DNA of 64,000 bases from Merluccius polli (GCA_030340625.1 JAOPHQ010000577.1:292875-356874), one strand, 5' to 3'. Counted from the stretch's first letter, positions 1-10,919 are shown. The notes: generated from the letters alone by a model not told the origin. Translations and numbers: made by a program.

Positions 1-1179
1 ATGTAATTTCAACCTCTCTGGCCACCTCCTTTCTTTGGTCTAAAAAAGTCTTCACCTCCTTATTTAAAAAAAAAAAAAGTACATCATTTCTTTAAATGCA
101 TATATTGGATATCATCCAATAGATAATAGACCCCACCTCACCCTCTTGTTTGTTGTTTGAGACAAATGCATGGTAGACAAGGCAAACTATATGAAACATA
201 TTTAGCAGCATATCGTCCTGTTGCAAACCGTTCTCTATTTCCTGTAAAGCCTTGGTCTACATTAACCTCCACCTCTGCGTTTCAAGAAGAAAAATGGACG
301 GTTTAACTGAAATGAGAAAAACACCTGCGCGGCTTATTAAAAACATGACAAGCCATTCAACTGGTAAAGGTGCTTATTCAAGGGAATGAAAAGAGTGTTT
401 ACTGTTTGATTAATTTGCTTCGAGGAAGACCTGCAGTTTTCCCACTCATGAATAAGCGGGTGACAAGTAGATTTCTCCGTGGTGACAAGTTATCTAAACT
501 ACAGGGCAAGCGATTATGCTAATACCGGCTTGTAGTCATCAATCATCTAATGTCAATGCAGTGTCACCGTGTGACGCTCGCGATCCGCCTCTGGCCATAG
601 CGCGTGGTGGGCTGCGCTTGTGCCCAATATGCGCACGTCTATGGGCTATACCCGTGCACGCTTATATTGTTATTACCTGTCCCTCTGCTCTTTTGAGCGC
701 AATTGCGCCTGCGTTAACTCCGCGTAGAGTTAGAGGAGGTGAAAAGAAACGAGGATGGGAATTGATGAAGCGAGTTTTCCTGATAAAAACAACAGCAGTG
801 GGCTACACACAGTAGTACACGTGACGTCAGAGGCTCACATGTTAAAAAGAAAGAGCGCACCAGGAGCCGTATGATTTGATATCATAGTGCGGATTCATTG
901 TCAACGTCTGAAATCTGCGTGTGTGAGGCTAAACAAATGGAAAATATCCTTAGGGATTCGGGAGCTGTTTTTTTATAGGCCTAGTTAATGCCCGATCGGT
1001 ACATGGCCAAAGTGCCAAGCATCGTGTGAGAATTGCGCATGACCCTGCCTTGATAAGTTGGAGGACGTTAAGTTTGATGAAGTGGAAGTTGAGTCAAAGC
1101 AATATTTCGTTAGTGGCGAGGGCAGCACGCCTGGCGGCGGATGCTTCTTTGATACTGCTGCTCGCCTGTGATCCCGGCC
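1..1179 (+). promoter_or_regulatory. 5' flank and presumed promoter region of the irx4 gene
   Basis: This stretch holds no supported gene: open frames here are short and resemble nothing I know. It lies directly upstream of the first coding exon of the Iroquois gene, so it should contain the 5' UTR and core promoter. I see no clear TATA box at a fixed distance. Low-complexity tracts occur near 65-80. The region carries no recognisable transposon termini, unlike most of the window. The regulatory role is inferred from position only. Confidence 0.35.
818..829. promoter_or_regulatory. Overlapping E-box (CACGTG) and CRE (TGACGTCA)
   Basis: CACGTG at 818-823 overlaps a perfect palindromic cAMP response element TGACGTCA at 822-829, about 350 bases upstream of the irx4 start codon. 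Both are well-known bHLH and CREB/ATF binding sequences. One copy of each can arise by chance, so function is unproven. Confidence 0.25.
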
Positions 1180-3400
1180 ATGGCTTATTCACACCTGGGA
1201 TACTCATACTCTAGCACACCGCAGGTAAGTGATTTCTATGTTTAAACACATAGGCTAGGCCTATTTATTGTACGATATATATTATCATTCTAATTATTTA
1301 TATGCCGCGATTTTCTTTACAGGAGTATTGTTTACAGTTACATAGTTGGTGTATGAATGGATGTAAGAATGGGTGAACGTGAAGCAAAATTGTAAAGCGC
1401 TTTGAGTGGCCACTGGTCTGAAAAGCGCTATATTTGTATGACATTCAGCGAGAAATTACTCTCTAATGCGAGATATCTTAAGAAATACTCACGTTAAAGA
1501 ATAAGAACAGAAAAAAACATTTCATCAAAGATTTTACATTTCTCCGCAGTTTCTAATGAGTTCGGGCTCCCTGGGCAGTTGTCTGGAGCCCGGCGGACGG
1601 GCGCTCATGGACACATTAACTTCTCCATCCCACCCGGCTCTCAGCTGCCCTCTTTACGAGGGCAGAGTGCTGCGCTCTCCCCCGGCCACCGGCATCGGTA
1701 TCTACAGCGGTACCTACCCCAAGGGTCAAGGATATCATAACGCTTGTTCCGGCGATGCACCTGCTCTCTACTCCAGGGTGAGTTTCACTTCAGTCATTCA
1801 GTTTGTTCTCATTGAATTAGCAAAAACATAAAGCATTGAGTCCAGCTAATACTCTCTTTATAAGCTGCTGCTTAACCATTGTGGTGGTGTTTCATTGATT
1901 AATGAACAGCTTAGTTCTGGTTAATTTTGGTTCAGCCTGGTTCATCAATAGTTTTTTTTTATCACACTTTTATTTTGCAGAGCCCACTTGATTCAAAAGA
2001 AGGAGCTATGCCTGCACACATTGGAGCATCTCAAGTTCCAGCCTACTACCCTTATGAATACACCTTTGGGCAGTACCCTTACGACAGATATGGGTAACTC
2101 AAACAACTTAATTTCTTAATTTCAATTCATCTAGATCAGTGCCTATGCAGATCTGACTGTATGCTCTGATGTGTTCATAATCACCAGGTATTCCTGTTCT
2201 GACGGTGCGTCTCGCCGTAAGAACGCTACCCGGGAGACCACCAGTACCCTGAAGGCCTGGCTCCAGGAGCACCAGAAGAACCCCTACCCCACCAAGGGAG
2301 AGAAGATCATGTTGGCTATCATCACCAGAATGACCCTCACACAGGTACAGACATCCCCCCACCCTCCCCCCAAAAACAAGAGTGAGCGCTTTTTGAATCA
2401 ATCAATGAAGTTGGTTGGATATTATATCCTTCCTTTCTTCTGCTCTCCGTTCATATTTACTCTGACACTTCAAAAATATCCACAGACTTAAAGTGATTTT
2501 AGCTACATGTCATTAAGGAGCAGGTAGGGGTTAGGCATCTTCCTCAAGGGATGCCTGCGTGTTAGGCTGCGGACATCCCAATTTCTGCCCTTAACCAGCC
2601 TCATTACGCTCATCATGTCAAGGTGTCCACGTGGTTTGCCAACGCCCGCAGGAGGCTGAAGAAGGAGAACAAGGTGACATGGTCTCCGCGTGCCTGCAAG
2701 AGCTCAGAGGACCGAGGCTGTGATGAAGACAGCATCGGAGGGGAAGAGCCAATCAAAAGTGAGAAGGAACCCTGTGGTGAGTATAATAAGGGACATAGAA
2801 ACACAAAGGCCCTGGATGAGAGAGGATACATGTCTAAATGTAACCTGATTACTTCTCCCAGATCAGAGTGTGGGGGACCTGCAGAGTGACCTGGAAGACT
2901 TTGACGTGCTGGAGTCCGACGGATCAGACAGTGAACCGAAGACACACTTTGTCACCGAGGACACCGCAACGAACACCCCCCTGGCTGAGCTTTCACACAG
3001 CAGGCCCTCTAACTGCCCAAAACTCATGGTGGCCCAGCATCAGAGCAGCAGCACCGCCTTTTACCCTCTAGTGGACCTCCCCGCCTCCACGCTGAAGATC
3101 TGGTCCATTGCTCACCAGGCTGCTTCTTTACAGCCAGAGTACCCCCCCTGTATGCTGGCAGATCCCTCCTCCCCTGGGTATCCAGCGAGCGTGGGGCTGA
3201 TCCCCACCGGAGCCACGCCCAGCAGGAGACAGGATTCGCCGGTGGCCAACCTCAGAGATTGGGTGGATGGCGTTTTTCATGACAGTCCGATCCAACAGCG
3301 AGTTCCTAACCAGGTGCTCGCAGAGTCAGCGGTGACGGCGGTGTGGGAGGGGCTGAGCGACGGACAGATGGACAGCAGGGCTGCGGGCCGCTCTTACTGA
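1180..3400 (+). CDS. irx4: Iroquois-class TALE homeodomain transcription factor, Irx4 type (six coding exons)
   Basis: Coding exons are 1180-1224, 1550-1777, 1981-2093, 2188-2344, 2623-2776 and 2862-3400. All introns are GT-AG and the exons join to 1236 bases (411 codons plus stop). Exon 1 gives MAYSHLGYSYSSTPQ and splices onto FLM, as in Irx4 and Irx6. The TALE homeodomain is at about residues 138-197, with the NPYPTKGEK loop and WFANARRRLKKEN recognition helix. The acidic DLEDFD stretch follows. The IRO box (LKIWSIAHQAA) is near 310-320 and the block QDSPVANLRDWVDGVFHD at 356-373. LKAWLQEH and the C-terminal block fit Irx4 better than Irx6. The usual EHRKNPY reads EHQKNPY, and the protein is shorter than mammalian Irx4, so this may be the diverged teleost irx4b duplicate. 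Expected role: nuclear sequence-specific regulator in heart and neural patterning. Confidence 0.93.
1350..1441 (+). repeat. LINE-derived 3' tail in irx4 intron 1
   Basis: The sequence contains GTAAAGCGCTTTGAGTGG followed by AAAAGCGCTATATTTGTATG. This is the widespread 3' tail of teleost L2/CR1-like non-LTR elements and of SINEs that borrow it. It lies wholly inside intron 1 (1225-1549), so it does not affect coding. No 5' part of the element is visible. The family call is from memory of the tail motif. Confidence 0.5.
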
Positions 3401-3546
3401 GCTCCAGTTAAAACAGATTTTTCCAGAGACTGACAGACTTCAAATATGTCTATCAAATGTGCATTTTGTTGGTATCTGTCTGAAGTGACAATAATGTTGA
3501 TGATGTGGAATGATGTGTTGGATACACTTGGATAGGCCCTATCTCT

Positions 3547-3660
3547 CTTAATACATAGAAGAACTTTGTTTGTCATCTTAAACAACTACAAATATTGTTT
3601 TTACTTAATACATAGAAGAACTTTGTTTGTCATCTTAAACAACTACAAATATTGTTTTTA
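3547..3660 (+). repeat. 57-bp tandem duplication in the irx4 3' UTR
   Basis: Units 3547-3603 and 3604-3660 are the same 57 bases, beginning CTTAATACATAGAAGAACTT. The copies appear identical, which suggests a recent duplication. It could be polymorphic within the species. Confidence 0.9.
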
Positions 3661-3751
3661 CTTTTGAATGTTGACTAAGAAAAAAGCACTTCACCCCAAC
3701 ATTTCTGAGGCAAAGCGTACACTATATCTTACACAAGCACTGAGTCACAAG

Positions 3752-3757
3752 AATAAA
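3752..3757 (+). terminator. Polyadenylation signal AATAAA of irx4
   Basis: AATAAA lies 352 bases after the irx4 stop codon and is followed by a T/G-rich stretch (TGTGTATTTG). It is the first canonical signal downstream, so it is the best candidate for the 3' end of the transcript. Confidence 0.6.
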
Positions 3758-3887
3758 ATGTGTATTTGAGAGCATGTCAACATTTTTCCATGTGTGCCTT
3801 CGAATGGTGCTGAATATGTTCTTCTAATGCATGAGATCCAATTCAGATGCTGTAGGTCCAGGAAGTAGGATATATTTTCATGGTGGG

Positions 3888-3985
3888 TATGTGTGTATTT
3901 GTTTGTGTGTGTTTGCATTTGTGTGTGTGTGTGTGTATGTGTGTGTGTGTACGCGTGTGTGTATGTGTGCATGTAGGGGTATGTT

Positions 3986-4016
<31 letters not shown>

Positions 4017-4083
4017 TCATGCATGTGGAAGTGTGTGTTCGTGTGGGGGTGTGTTTGTGTGAATGTGCATGTGCAAGCATCCT

Positions 4084-4114
<31 letters not shown>

Positions 4115-4115
4115 T
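3888..4115. repeat. Imperfect (GT)n microsatellite
   Basis: About 230 bases of GT repeats are interrupted by GTTTGT, GTATGT and GCATGT variants. Long runs sit at 3920-3958, 3990-4015 and 4089-4114. Long open frames crossing it on both strands are artefacts of the repeat. Confidence 0.95.
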
Positions 4116-5481
4116 TTGAGCGAGCGGAAAGAAGGAAAGTGTGTGGTATTTCAAGCATGACTAATGAAAACACACAAAGGAGGGTGCTGCTAAATTGTTA
4201 AATCAATGCAACTTCCACTGCAGCCTCCACATAGCTGTAATCAATGGGGCGTCTGTTTTCATTAGCTGTATTCTGACTTTGCCAACCTGGGACTCTATTG
4301 TGCATCCCAGCACCTCAGTTATAGAGACTAGGAGTCACCACCCTCATTTTACCCAACATATATTTATATATCCTCTTCCACAGTCAATTCGCTATAGAAG
4401 CAATGCAAATAATAAACCTTCATATCTTATTGACATACATTTTGTCATCTTTAATAATGACTTTTTCAATTATTATGATTATTATAATTAATTTAAATAA
4501 ATTCTGCATGTGATTCTTAAGCTTTTTCTTGAAGGGAGTAGAGCAAAAGAAAAGAGCCAGGACAATTCTACACTCTTCACCTCCCATCTTTCTCGTTTTT
4601 CGATTTAGGAAAGTTGATAAAGTATTTATCAGAACAGAGGAGGAATCTGCCAGAGCTTTGAATGGAATTAACCATTTCAGATTAAATAATTCAGGACGAA
4701 TTCAACCGAGAATTTCATTCTGTTTCTGCTTCATAAATAAGTCAGATTTGAGATGATAAATAATGACATCTTGACATTTTTTCATAGTCACTGCTGCTCA
4801 AAGCCTCCATAAAACTGTAGAACAATAACGATTTGTGTCTTTTTGCATTCTGAAAGAACCCCTTAACCATGAGCCTCCTACTCCATATCCCTGGTTTTCC
4901 CACGCTATCCTCTCCTCCTCCTCCTGTTTCCTGTTTGCACTTACAGCATCTTGGAACCACAAACAAGCTAGTCAACCGTCCCTGCTGGCACTCTGGCCAA
5001 ACAATGTCATTAAACTCACCGCTGTTTCCCTCCACGGTTCTGAGATATTAGGCCCCTCTGTTGGATCAGTGTTCTCACACATGCAACCCGAGCCCCCATC
5101 CCCTCACCACCACCACTGCTGTTATTGCCCACCTTTTATTGTTTATCTGGAGGGAAGAATTGTCAAATGTGTACGACAGTACAAGCGTTACAAACTAAAA
5201 TGTTTCTGGTAAGCATAACAGTCAGGGAGCGTCAGGTGGAAGACCAACAACAACCACAGGACATGAAAGGGCTGATGAAAATTTTGATTAACCATGGAAA
5301 ATAAATGTGTTTTAAAAGTGTTTTATTTTGGGGTAAAAAAATGTATAATATAAAACAAAGCTTTTCAGCAATCCATACCCTAGACCAAGTATGTGGGAAA
5401 GAAATTCATAACCTTAATTTTTTTTTTTTTTTTAAAGACCAACAACAATAACAACAGTGTATTCATTTAGGTCCGACACCT
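4116..5481. other. Single-copy-looking intergenic DNA between irx4 and the first transposon
   Basis: There is no coding evidence and no recognisable element ends. The stretch 4500-4840 is A/T-rich with several TAAT and TTAA homeodomain-like cores. A T-run sits near 5420-5435. Iroquois loci are known for conserved non-coding enhancers, so this is a candidate region, but conservation cannot be judged from one sequence. Confidence 0.4.
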
Positions 5482-5650
5482 GGGGGGTATTCCAGAAAGC
5501 AGGTTCAACAAACGCTGAGTCTATCCCTGACCTCTGAGTTGACTTACTCTGAGATGGGAAACTCTGAGTATCCGGTTCCAGAACAGCAGATCTGAGTTAG
5601 TTCAGTCAACTCGGAGGATGTTAACCTCGAGTAACGCGCGTGCACAACCA

Positions 5651-5660
5651 CTATAAAAAG
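5651..5660 (+). promoter_or_regulatory. TATA-like box of the Harbinger Myb-like gene
   Basis: CTATAAAAAG lies about 40 bases upstream of the ATG at 5696 and about 165 bases inside the left terminus. It is well placed as the core promoter of the transposon's DNA-binding protein gene. This is inferred from motif and spacing. Confidence 0.4.
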
Positions 5661-6122
5661 CCATCATCAATGGAGCCCCGATACCACGAGTCACCATGAC
5701 AACGGAAACAAAACGATCGACTTATTTCAACGCGCTGGAGCTGGAGGTCCTGATGCTGGCCTACGGCGAATATGAACATTTCGCCGTAGATGTAACACCG
5801 CCGCAGCAGCGAAGGAGAGAGAGACACAAGGGAGAAAATTGCTGCCCGACAAACTTACACGTCAACGCGTAAGTTTGAATGTACTATTCCATTGACGTAA
5901 CATTTAACCGTAAGATCGTAGCATAGCCTATAGTTATGAATAGGCCTATATAGTAGCCTAATGAAATCTGATTTTCTTTTAGGTGCAATTCTACAGGAGA
6001 AAAACGGACGTGGAAGCAGCTAAAAATGAAACATAAAAACATCATTCAAAATGGTAAGGCATATTTTGCTAGCCTATGGTTGCACCTCACTTTGATTTTA
6101 ATTTTATTTTTAAATTGACTTA

Positions 6123-7135
6123 CTGTGCGTTCACACCGAAAGCGCACAAAGAGGAATCCACCTTGTCCACTCCACCTAAGTCGCTTTTGTCGCTTTTGCC
6201 CCCCTTCAGAATGTTCGTTCTTGCTTTTTTTTTAATTTAAAGGGCCAGCGCGCAACTACTGCTGTAGCACAGCCCATTTACCGACATCGTTGATCACGGA
6301 AAGTTACTTGATAAAGTCATTAAAAACAGAATTACTCCGATTGGCTGGAGGGTGTAGGTTAAAAAGTGTTTATTTACACCATCTTTAATTTACACTTAGG
6401 AAAGACGTTGACGCTATGAAGACGCTATGGCCACGTTGCTTGGCAACGCCTGCATACGGGAGATATTAAATAGTCCGCTCGACTTGTAAAAATAAAAAAA
6501 ACCCCTCACGATTTCAACTCTAAAACACATTAAAGTATTATTAATTGATTACATATTTCATTCTTTCGTAAGTGACCATGGTACTTCGCGGAAGCAACCC
6601 TCCGCTTCGCGTCGGACGGTTCACGCCTCCGCGTCGTCCATTCATTTCTGTTAATGGACACATCATATTTACGGAAATGATCATCCCAAATAAACACCGA
6701 TTTTGCCAAATGTAATGTTGTCAAATCATAGAGGACATGATTTGACATGTCCTCTATGTCATGATTTGACATGTCCTCTATGTCAAGGGTTCTGCTACGG
6801 CAGCAATCAGCGTTTCCAGCGACACCTTGGAACGAATGTTTGGTAGGAACTAAGTTACGCAGGTTGTTTTCTGGGACAGATCTGACCGAGGGACGACGGC
6901 AGAACGAGATATCCCCATTGGCTATCATGGATTTTCCACCTTTCCCTCCTAGTCGCGTCATAGCTCATTTACATAAAGTTGGAGGATTTTTAACTTTTTT
7001 TATCCTCCTAAGTCGCCTAGTCCACCCGAGTCCGCCTATTCCTCTTTTCCCTCTTTGTCCGCCTGGCGCCCAATACACAATGAATGACTTCCGGGATCAT
7101 TTTCCTCTTTGTGCGCTTTTGGTGTGAATGCACAG
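6123..7135. mobile_element. Nested non-autonomous element with 3-bp TTA target duplication
   Basis: The termini are CTGTGCGTTCACACCGAAAG on the left and CTTTTGGTGTGAATGCACAG on the right, an imperfect inverted repeat of about 30 bases, flanked by TTA at 6120-6122 and 7136-7138. The 3-bp TTA duplication suggests a PIF/Harbinger-type non-autonomous element. It is inserted in an intron of the larger element's Myb-like gene, so it is younger than its host. No coding region is credible inside it. Confidence 0.75.
6737..6784. repeat. 24-bp tandem repeat, two copies
   Basis: The unit ATGATTTGACATGTCCTCTA plus TGTC is present at 6737-6760 and 6761-6784, with a partial inverted match just upstream (CATAGAGGACATGA). 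It lies inside the nested element and has no known function. Confidence 0.85.
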
Positions 7136-8287
7136 TTAGGCTATTAAACAAAGTAAATATTAATTCAGTGGCTACTTCAAATAGTAATTTAAACCCCTAA
7201 CAAAATGTTGTTTTTCAGCGTCCTCTCACTTAATACTCTACTTAGTAGATTGATACAAACACATTTATATTTTATACCTATTGAAGTCATTTAAAATGTG
7301 ATGCTGTAGCCTACACCAACACTCATTAAAATACCAATTAAAAACAAACATTGAGTTCTGCTCAGCCAACAGAAAGAAGGCAGAGGCCCGAAAAACGGGT
7401 GGAGGGCCACCTCCACCACCTCTGACAGAGGCTGAGGAGCTGGCCCTCAGCCAAAACAGGGGTTGCCCTGTGGCTGAAGGCATCCCCGGGGGAAGCTCAT
7501 CTGAGTCTGTCACCCCCCAGGACACAAGTGCCTACATCAGATGCAAGTATACACTTATGTCTTTTAAAAAAATAAAACTAATATATAAATATGTAGCCTA
7601 CTTTTTAACAAATATATATCCACCCACCCAACAGTTGTGGATGGTGTCATCTGCCTGGTTCAGCCTCCGACTGAAACAACTGTAAACCCTGCAGCTGTAA
7701 GTATTCCATACTCAGATTTTGCCTCAGATGGTAGTTCAAAGTAATCTGAAAAATAATCGTTTCCTGCATCACAGGAGGAGGAGGAGGATGATGATGAGGA
7801 AACACTGTCTGCTGCCACAGGGAGTGAAGTGTGTCCTAATATTATGTATAGCTACTGGCAGTGCTCTACCCATTCATATTCATTTACATTCTTGAGTGGA
7901 ATTTGGAGTTTGACATGTACACTGAAGTGATGAGCAGATGGACAAACTAGCACATTCTTGTCCTTCAACAGAACATGGCTGGGCATCACCAGGAGGAGGG
8001 TCCATCAACTTCCACAGTACAGCTTGACACAGTGAGATTGTCGGTCAATACCATGTTAAATCTGTATGTAGAACTGTAGGAATTAAATGTCGTCCATATG
8101 TTTCCCAGTTACCAGTAAAGGAGTTGCACCGGGTGCACCTCCTGAAAACAATACAAAAAACAGAAAAAGAAATGGTGTACCTGGATCGGAAGATTAAAAA
8201 AACCAACCTCAAAATTCTATTACTGGAACGCCAGTTGAGGTGGGTGCATTGTCATGGTGAAACAGGTGAATATGTTAATGGTTGGAA

Positions 8288-9636
8288 CTATATTACAAAT
8301 CCTGACTGTTGCTTGTGTACTTGTAGGGAATAAAGAAGAACCAAATCACATGTGAATTTGTCTTGTATTTTATTTTTAATCAAAAGTAGTCTTGCGATGA
8401 GGTCCCTTGCAGCCCTTCCATCCTGGACATCGGCAGGGATGGGATGGTCATCCGCAGGGTCATTGATTTGTACGGCAGGGTGTTGCTCTCCTCTAATAAT
8501 TGCAATATTATGGAGAACAACACATGCCACAATGATGTCACATGCCCTCTCTGGGGTGACCCTGAGCTTCTGCAGGCACTGGAACCGGGATTTGAGTATC
8601 CCTATGGTCATCTCAACCTGGGCTCTAGTCCTGCAGTGGGCCACATTAAAACATTGTTGGGGCCCCGGCTCAGGGTCAGGGTAAGGTGTCAACAGAGAGG
8701 GCTGGCATGGATAGCCACGATCCCCCAGCAGGTAGCCATCAAACTCTCCTGTAATTATAGAGGACACATTTGAGTGCATCTAAAAAGGGAGACAACAAAC
8801 TTTGTACAAGGCTTTAGCTTCCTTACCACGTGCAAATCTGTTGCTAAGACGACACTCCCGGTAGATCTGGGAGTCATGCCACTTGGCCACCAGGCCACTT
8901 GGCTTCAACATTTGTCACAATGTAAGCTGCATCACATATCTTTACAGTGCAGAGAATGACATGAGTTAGTTGTAATGTATACTTTTTCATGTACATATTT
9001 TTTAAGATGGTAGGTCACATACCTGGACATTGATGCTGTGAAAGGATTTCCTATTCACATAGTCCGCTTCATTTTCTGCAGGCGCAGTAATGGGGATTTG
9101 TGTCCCATCAACGCACCCCATCACATTTGGAAGGCCTGCAAAATGACAGCTAATTAAGCTACTGACCCCACTCTCATAATTTAAAATAACAGAATATATG
9201 ATTTCTACATTAGTCGCCACCTGCAATCCTGTGGAATTCCTTGGTTTGTGCCCGGGGAACACCACCATCACTGGTAACAGGCGTTTAAGGGCGAGGGTCA
9301 CCTTTCTCATGGCTCTACACACTGTTGCTTTCCCTATGTGCTCTGCATCGCCGATGTTATAAAGAAAGTACAATTTGCAAAAAAACGTAGTGCTATGGAT
9401 AATGTTTGTTCTGAGGTGAGTGCTCGTCCGCGGTGTGTGAGGTTGGTGATATATGGCCGGAGAATGTGATTGAGATAAATTATAGTGTTGGATGAAAAGC
9501 GGTAACGTTCGAAAAGATATTCCTCTGGTAATGATAAAACGTCTAATCTGGGACGAAAGATTCTCTCGCGATGTAAAGCATTACGAATAATTACGGTTTC
9601 GATGTCAAGCGGATTACGAATAAATGGGCAATCCAT
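8288..9636 (-). pseudogene. HARBI1-like DDE nuclease of Harbinger element (frameshifted)
   Basis: Read from right to left. The N-terminal helical segment (LPEEYLFERYRFSSNTIIYL) is at 9636-9370. A frame break near 9370 leads into NIGDAEHIGKATVCRAMRKV. A GT-AG intron lies at about 9224-9137. Then come the first catalytic block GLPNVMGCVDGTQ and SENEADYVNRKSFHSINVQ-like sequence, a third exon near 8960-8830 with a small internal insertion, and a last exon with the second aspartate block LLGDRGYPCQP and the glutamate block RAQVEMTIGILKSRFQ. All three DDE residues are still visible, but the frame is broken at least twice. It converges with the Myb-like gene. Confidence 0.8.
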
Positions 9637-9725
9637 GTCTAACCGCTTCCTCGTGTGGGAGGAGACAGGTAGAAACCCTGGGTTTCTTATAGTAAACCTG
9701 CCAGCGAGCAGGTTTGGTTCACAGC

Positions 9726-9859
9726 CAAGGCCGGATTAACCATATGGGCAACTGGGCAATTGCCCAGGGGCCCACGACATCTAAAGGGCCCAGGGCAGTG
9801 AGGGCACAAGCAGGCCCGTCGCGAGAAGGCAAGCAAAAGCTTGGGGCCCCGAGCTGGCC

Positions 9860-9893
<34 letters not shown>

Positions 9894-10005
9894 CGTCGGT
9901 CGTCGGTCCGGGGTGGATTACGATTGCGTGCGCACCCCCCACCCCGTCGTCGGACCTCTGGACTGACAGTGCCCAGGGGCCCCTGGGGTTACTGATCAGG
10001 CCCTG
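9726..10005. mobile_element. Short hAT-type non-autonomous element (280 bp)
   Basis: The ends CAAGGCCGGATTAACC and GATCAGGCCCTG are flanked by a perfect 8-bp duplication TTCACAGC (9718-9725 and 10006-10013), diagnostic of hAT transposition. It is inserted in the right subterminal part of the Harbinger element. It contains a C-run of more than 30 bases (9860-9892) followed by a copy of the GTCGGTCGTAGGTCC-type minisatellite. Confidence 0.85.
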
Positions 10006-10143
10006 TTCACAGCGTAAGTTACCGCAGTAACAGACCCAGAATTTAAGTTACCTCTCTTTCTGGAACGGATAACTCAGTGTTTCCCTCATCTCAGGGTTAA
10101 CAAACGCAGAGTTTTCACATAACCTGCTTTCTGGAATACCCCC

Positions 10144-10773
10144 GTACCCTACACCTGTACCGCACACACACACACACACACACACAAACAACAACCCAGC
10201 ACACATTGGTCTATTTTTATTTTTAGATGAGACATGAGAGAGAAGTTCTCTTGTGTCTCGTCTAAAAAAAACACTTGGTCTTTCTGAGGTACCATCAAAG
10301 TGGCTTGAGTGCCAACTCTAACCGCCACCAACAAGCTGTCACACGTCAACAGAGATGTCTCCCTCCCACGGTAACCACAGTGAACCCCCCAGGACGCGAA
10401 CAAGTAATTATCTCCCCTGCTAAAGGTCACAGGCTTTGTCACCTGACTGGGGCTCGGGGGCTCGGAAAAGGCACCTGCAGATGGTGTCTTCCTGTCTGCT
10501 TCTGGTCCCCGCAAGCACAGGGGCCCGGGTGAGTGCGGGGGCTCGGGTGAGGGCGCGCTGGTTCCAGGTCCATCTCTGCTGCAAGCCTCCTCTGGCTGCT
10601 GTGACTTCCCACCAGTGAAAGCTCAGATAATTGGCTGCGGGGCACTCTGTAATGAGGCTCAAGTCCTCTGATATGACACATCTTTAAAGAGGAATATTTT
10701 AATAGGGCAATTAGAACAAGCTAAGATGATGTTTTGTAAAGAGAGGGTGATTTTGTATTTTCATTGGCATTTA

Positions 10774-10775
<2 letters not shown>
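10144..10775. other. Intergenic DNA with a (CA)n tract
   Basis: A (CA)n run lies at about 10163-10187. The remainder (10200-10680) is G/C-balanced, shows no element ends and has only overlapping short frames with no recognisable protein. I see nothing supportable in it. Confidence 0.4.

Positions 10776-10834
<59 letters not shown>
10776..10834. repeat. (TA)n microsatellite
   Basis: About 59 bases of nearly pure TA repeat. Confidence 0.97.
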
Positions 10835-10835
<1 letters not shown>

Positions 10836-10919
10836 TTCATTATCTATTTATTTATATACTTCATATACTCATCTATTTAGTTGGAAAAAACATACAGATA
10901 TTTTCTCAGTGATTAGAAC

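Larger units (their letters stand above)
3401..3780 (+). other. irx4 3' UTR
   Basis: This is non-coding sequence between the irx4 stop codon (3398-3400) and the first good polyadenylation signal. It contains a perfect 57-bp tandem duplication. No transposon termini are visible. The 3' end is inferred from the AATAAA, not from transcript data. Confidence 0.55.
5696..8333 (+). pseudogene. Myb/SANT-like DNA-binding protein of Harbinger element (decayed, multi-exon)
   Basis: Exon 1 (5696 to about 5870) starts MTTETKRSTYFNALELEVLM and continues, after a frame slip, as CNTAAAAKERE, a signature of this family. Exon 2 (about 5984-6053) reads CNSTGEKRTWKQLKMKHK. Later exons near 7368-7550, 7634-7698, 7775-7828, 7973-8031 and 8109-8238 encode KKAEARKTGGG and TPQDTSAYIR, then VVDGVICLVQPP, an acidic run and a coiled coil (TEKEMVYLDRKIKK). 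Known partners of PIF/Harbinger nucleases bind the termini and carry the nuclease into the nucleus. The frame slips in exon 1 and a 1 kb insertion in the intron after exon 2 mark it as a pseudogene. Confidence 0.75.
5482..10143. mobile_element. PIF/Harbinger DNA transposon with two genes and two nested elements
   Basis: The left end reads GGGGGTATTCCAGAAAGCAG and the right end is its reverse complement, CTGCTTTCTGGAATACCCCC. Subterminal sequence is also inverted (AACAAACGC near the left end, GTTTGTTAACCC from the right). The two genes typical of this superfamily converge: a Myb/SANT-like gene on the plus strand (5696-8333) and a HARBI1-like nuclease on the minus strand (8288-9636). Both carry frame breaks, so this copy is inactive. 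Elements at 6123-7135 and 9726-10005 are nested. I could not fix the expected 3-bp target duplication. Confidence 0.85.

Noticed and set aside
516..815. 99-codon frame upstream of irx4
   Set aside because: No homology, no splice or start context; likely chance in promoter-proximal sequence.
1182..1230. Starting irx4 at the ATG at 1556
   Set aside because: A better start exists at 1180: its 15 codons end at a GTAAGT donor and splice in phase onto FLM at 1550, matching Irx4 N-termini.
3745..4173. Long open frames on both strands over the GT microsatellite
   Set aside because: They encode only Cys-Val or Thr-His repeats forced by the dinucleotide run; no start context or family.
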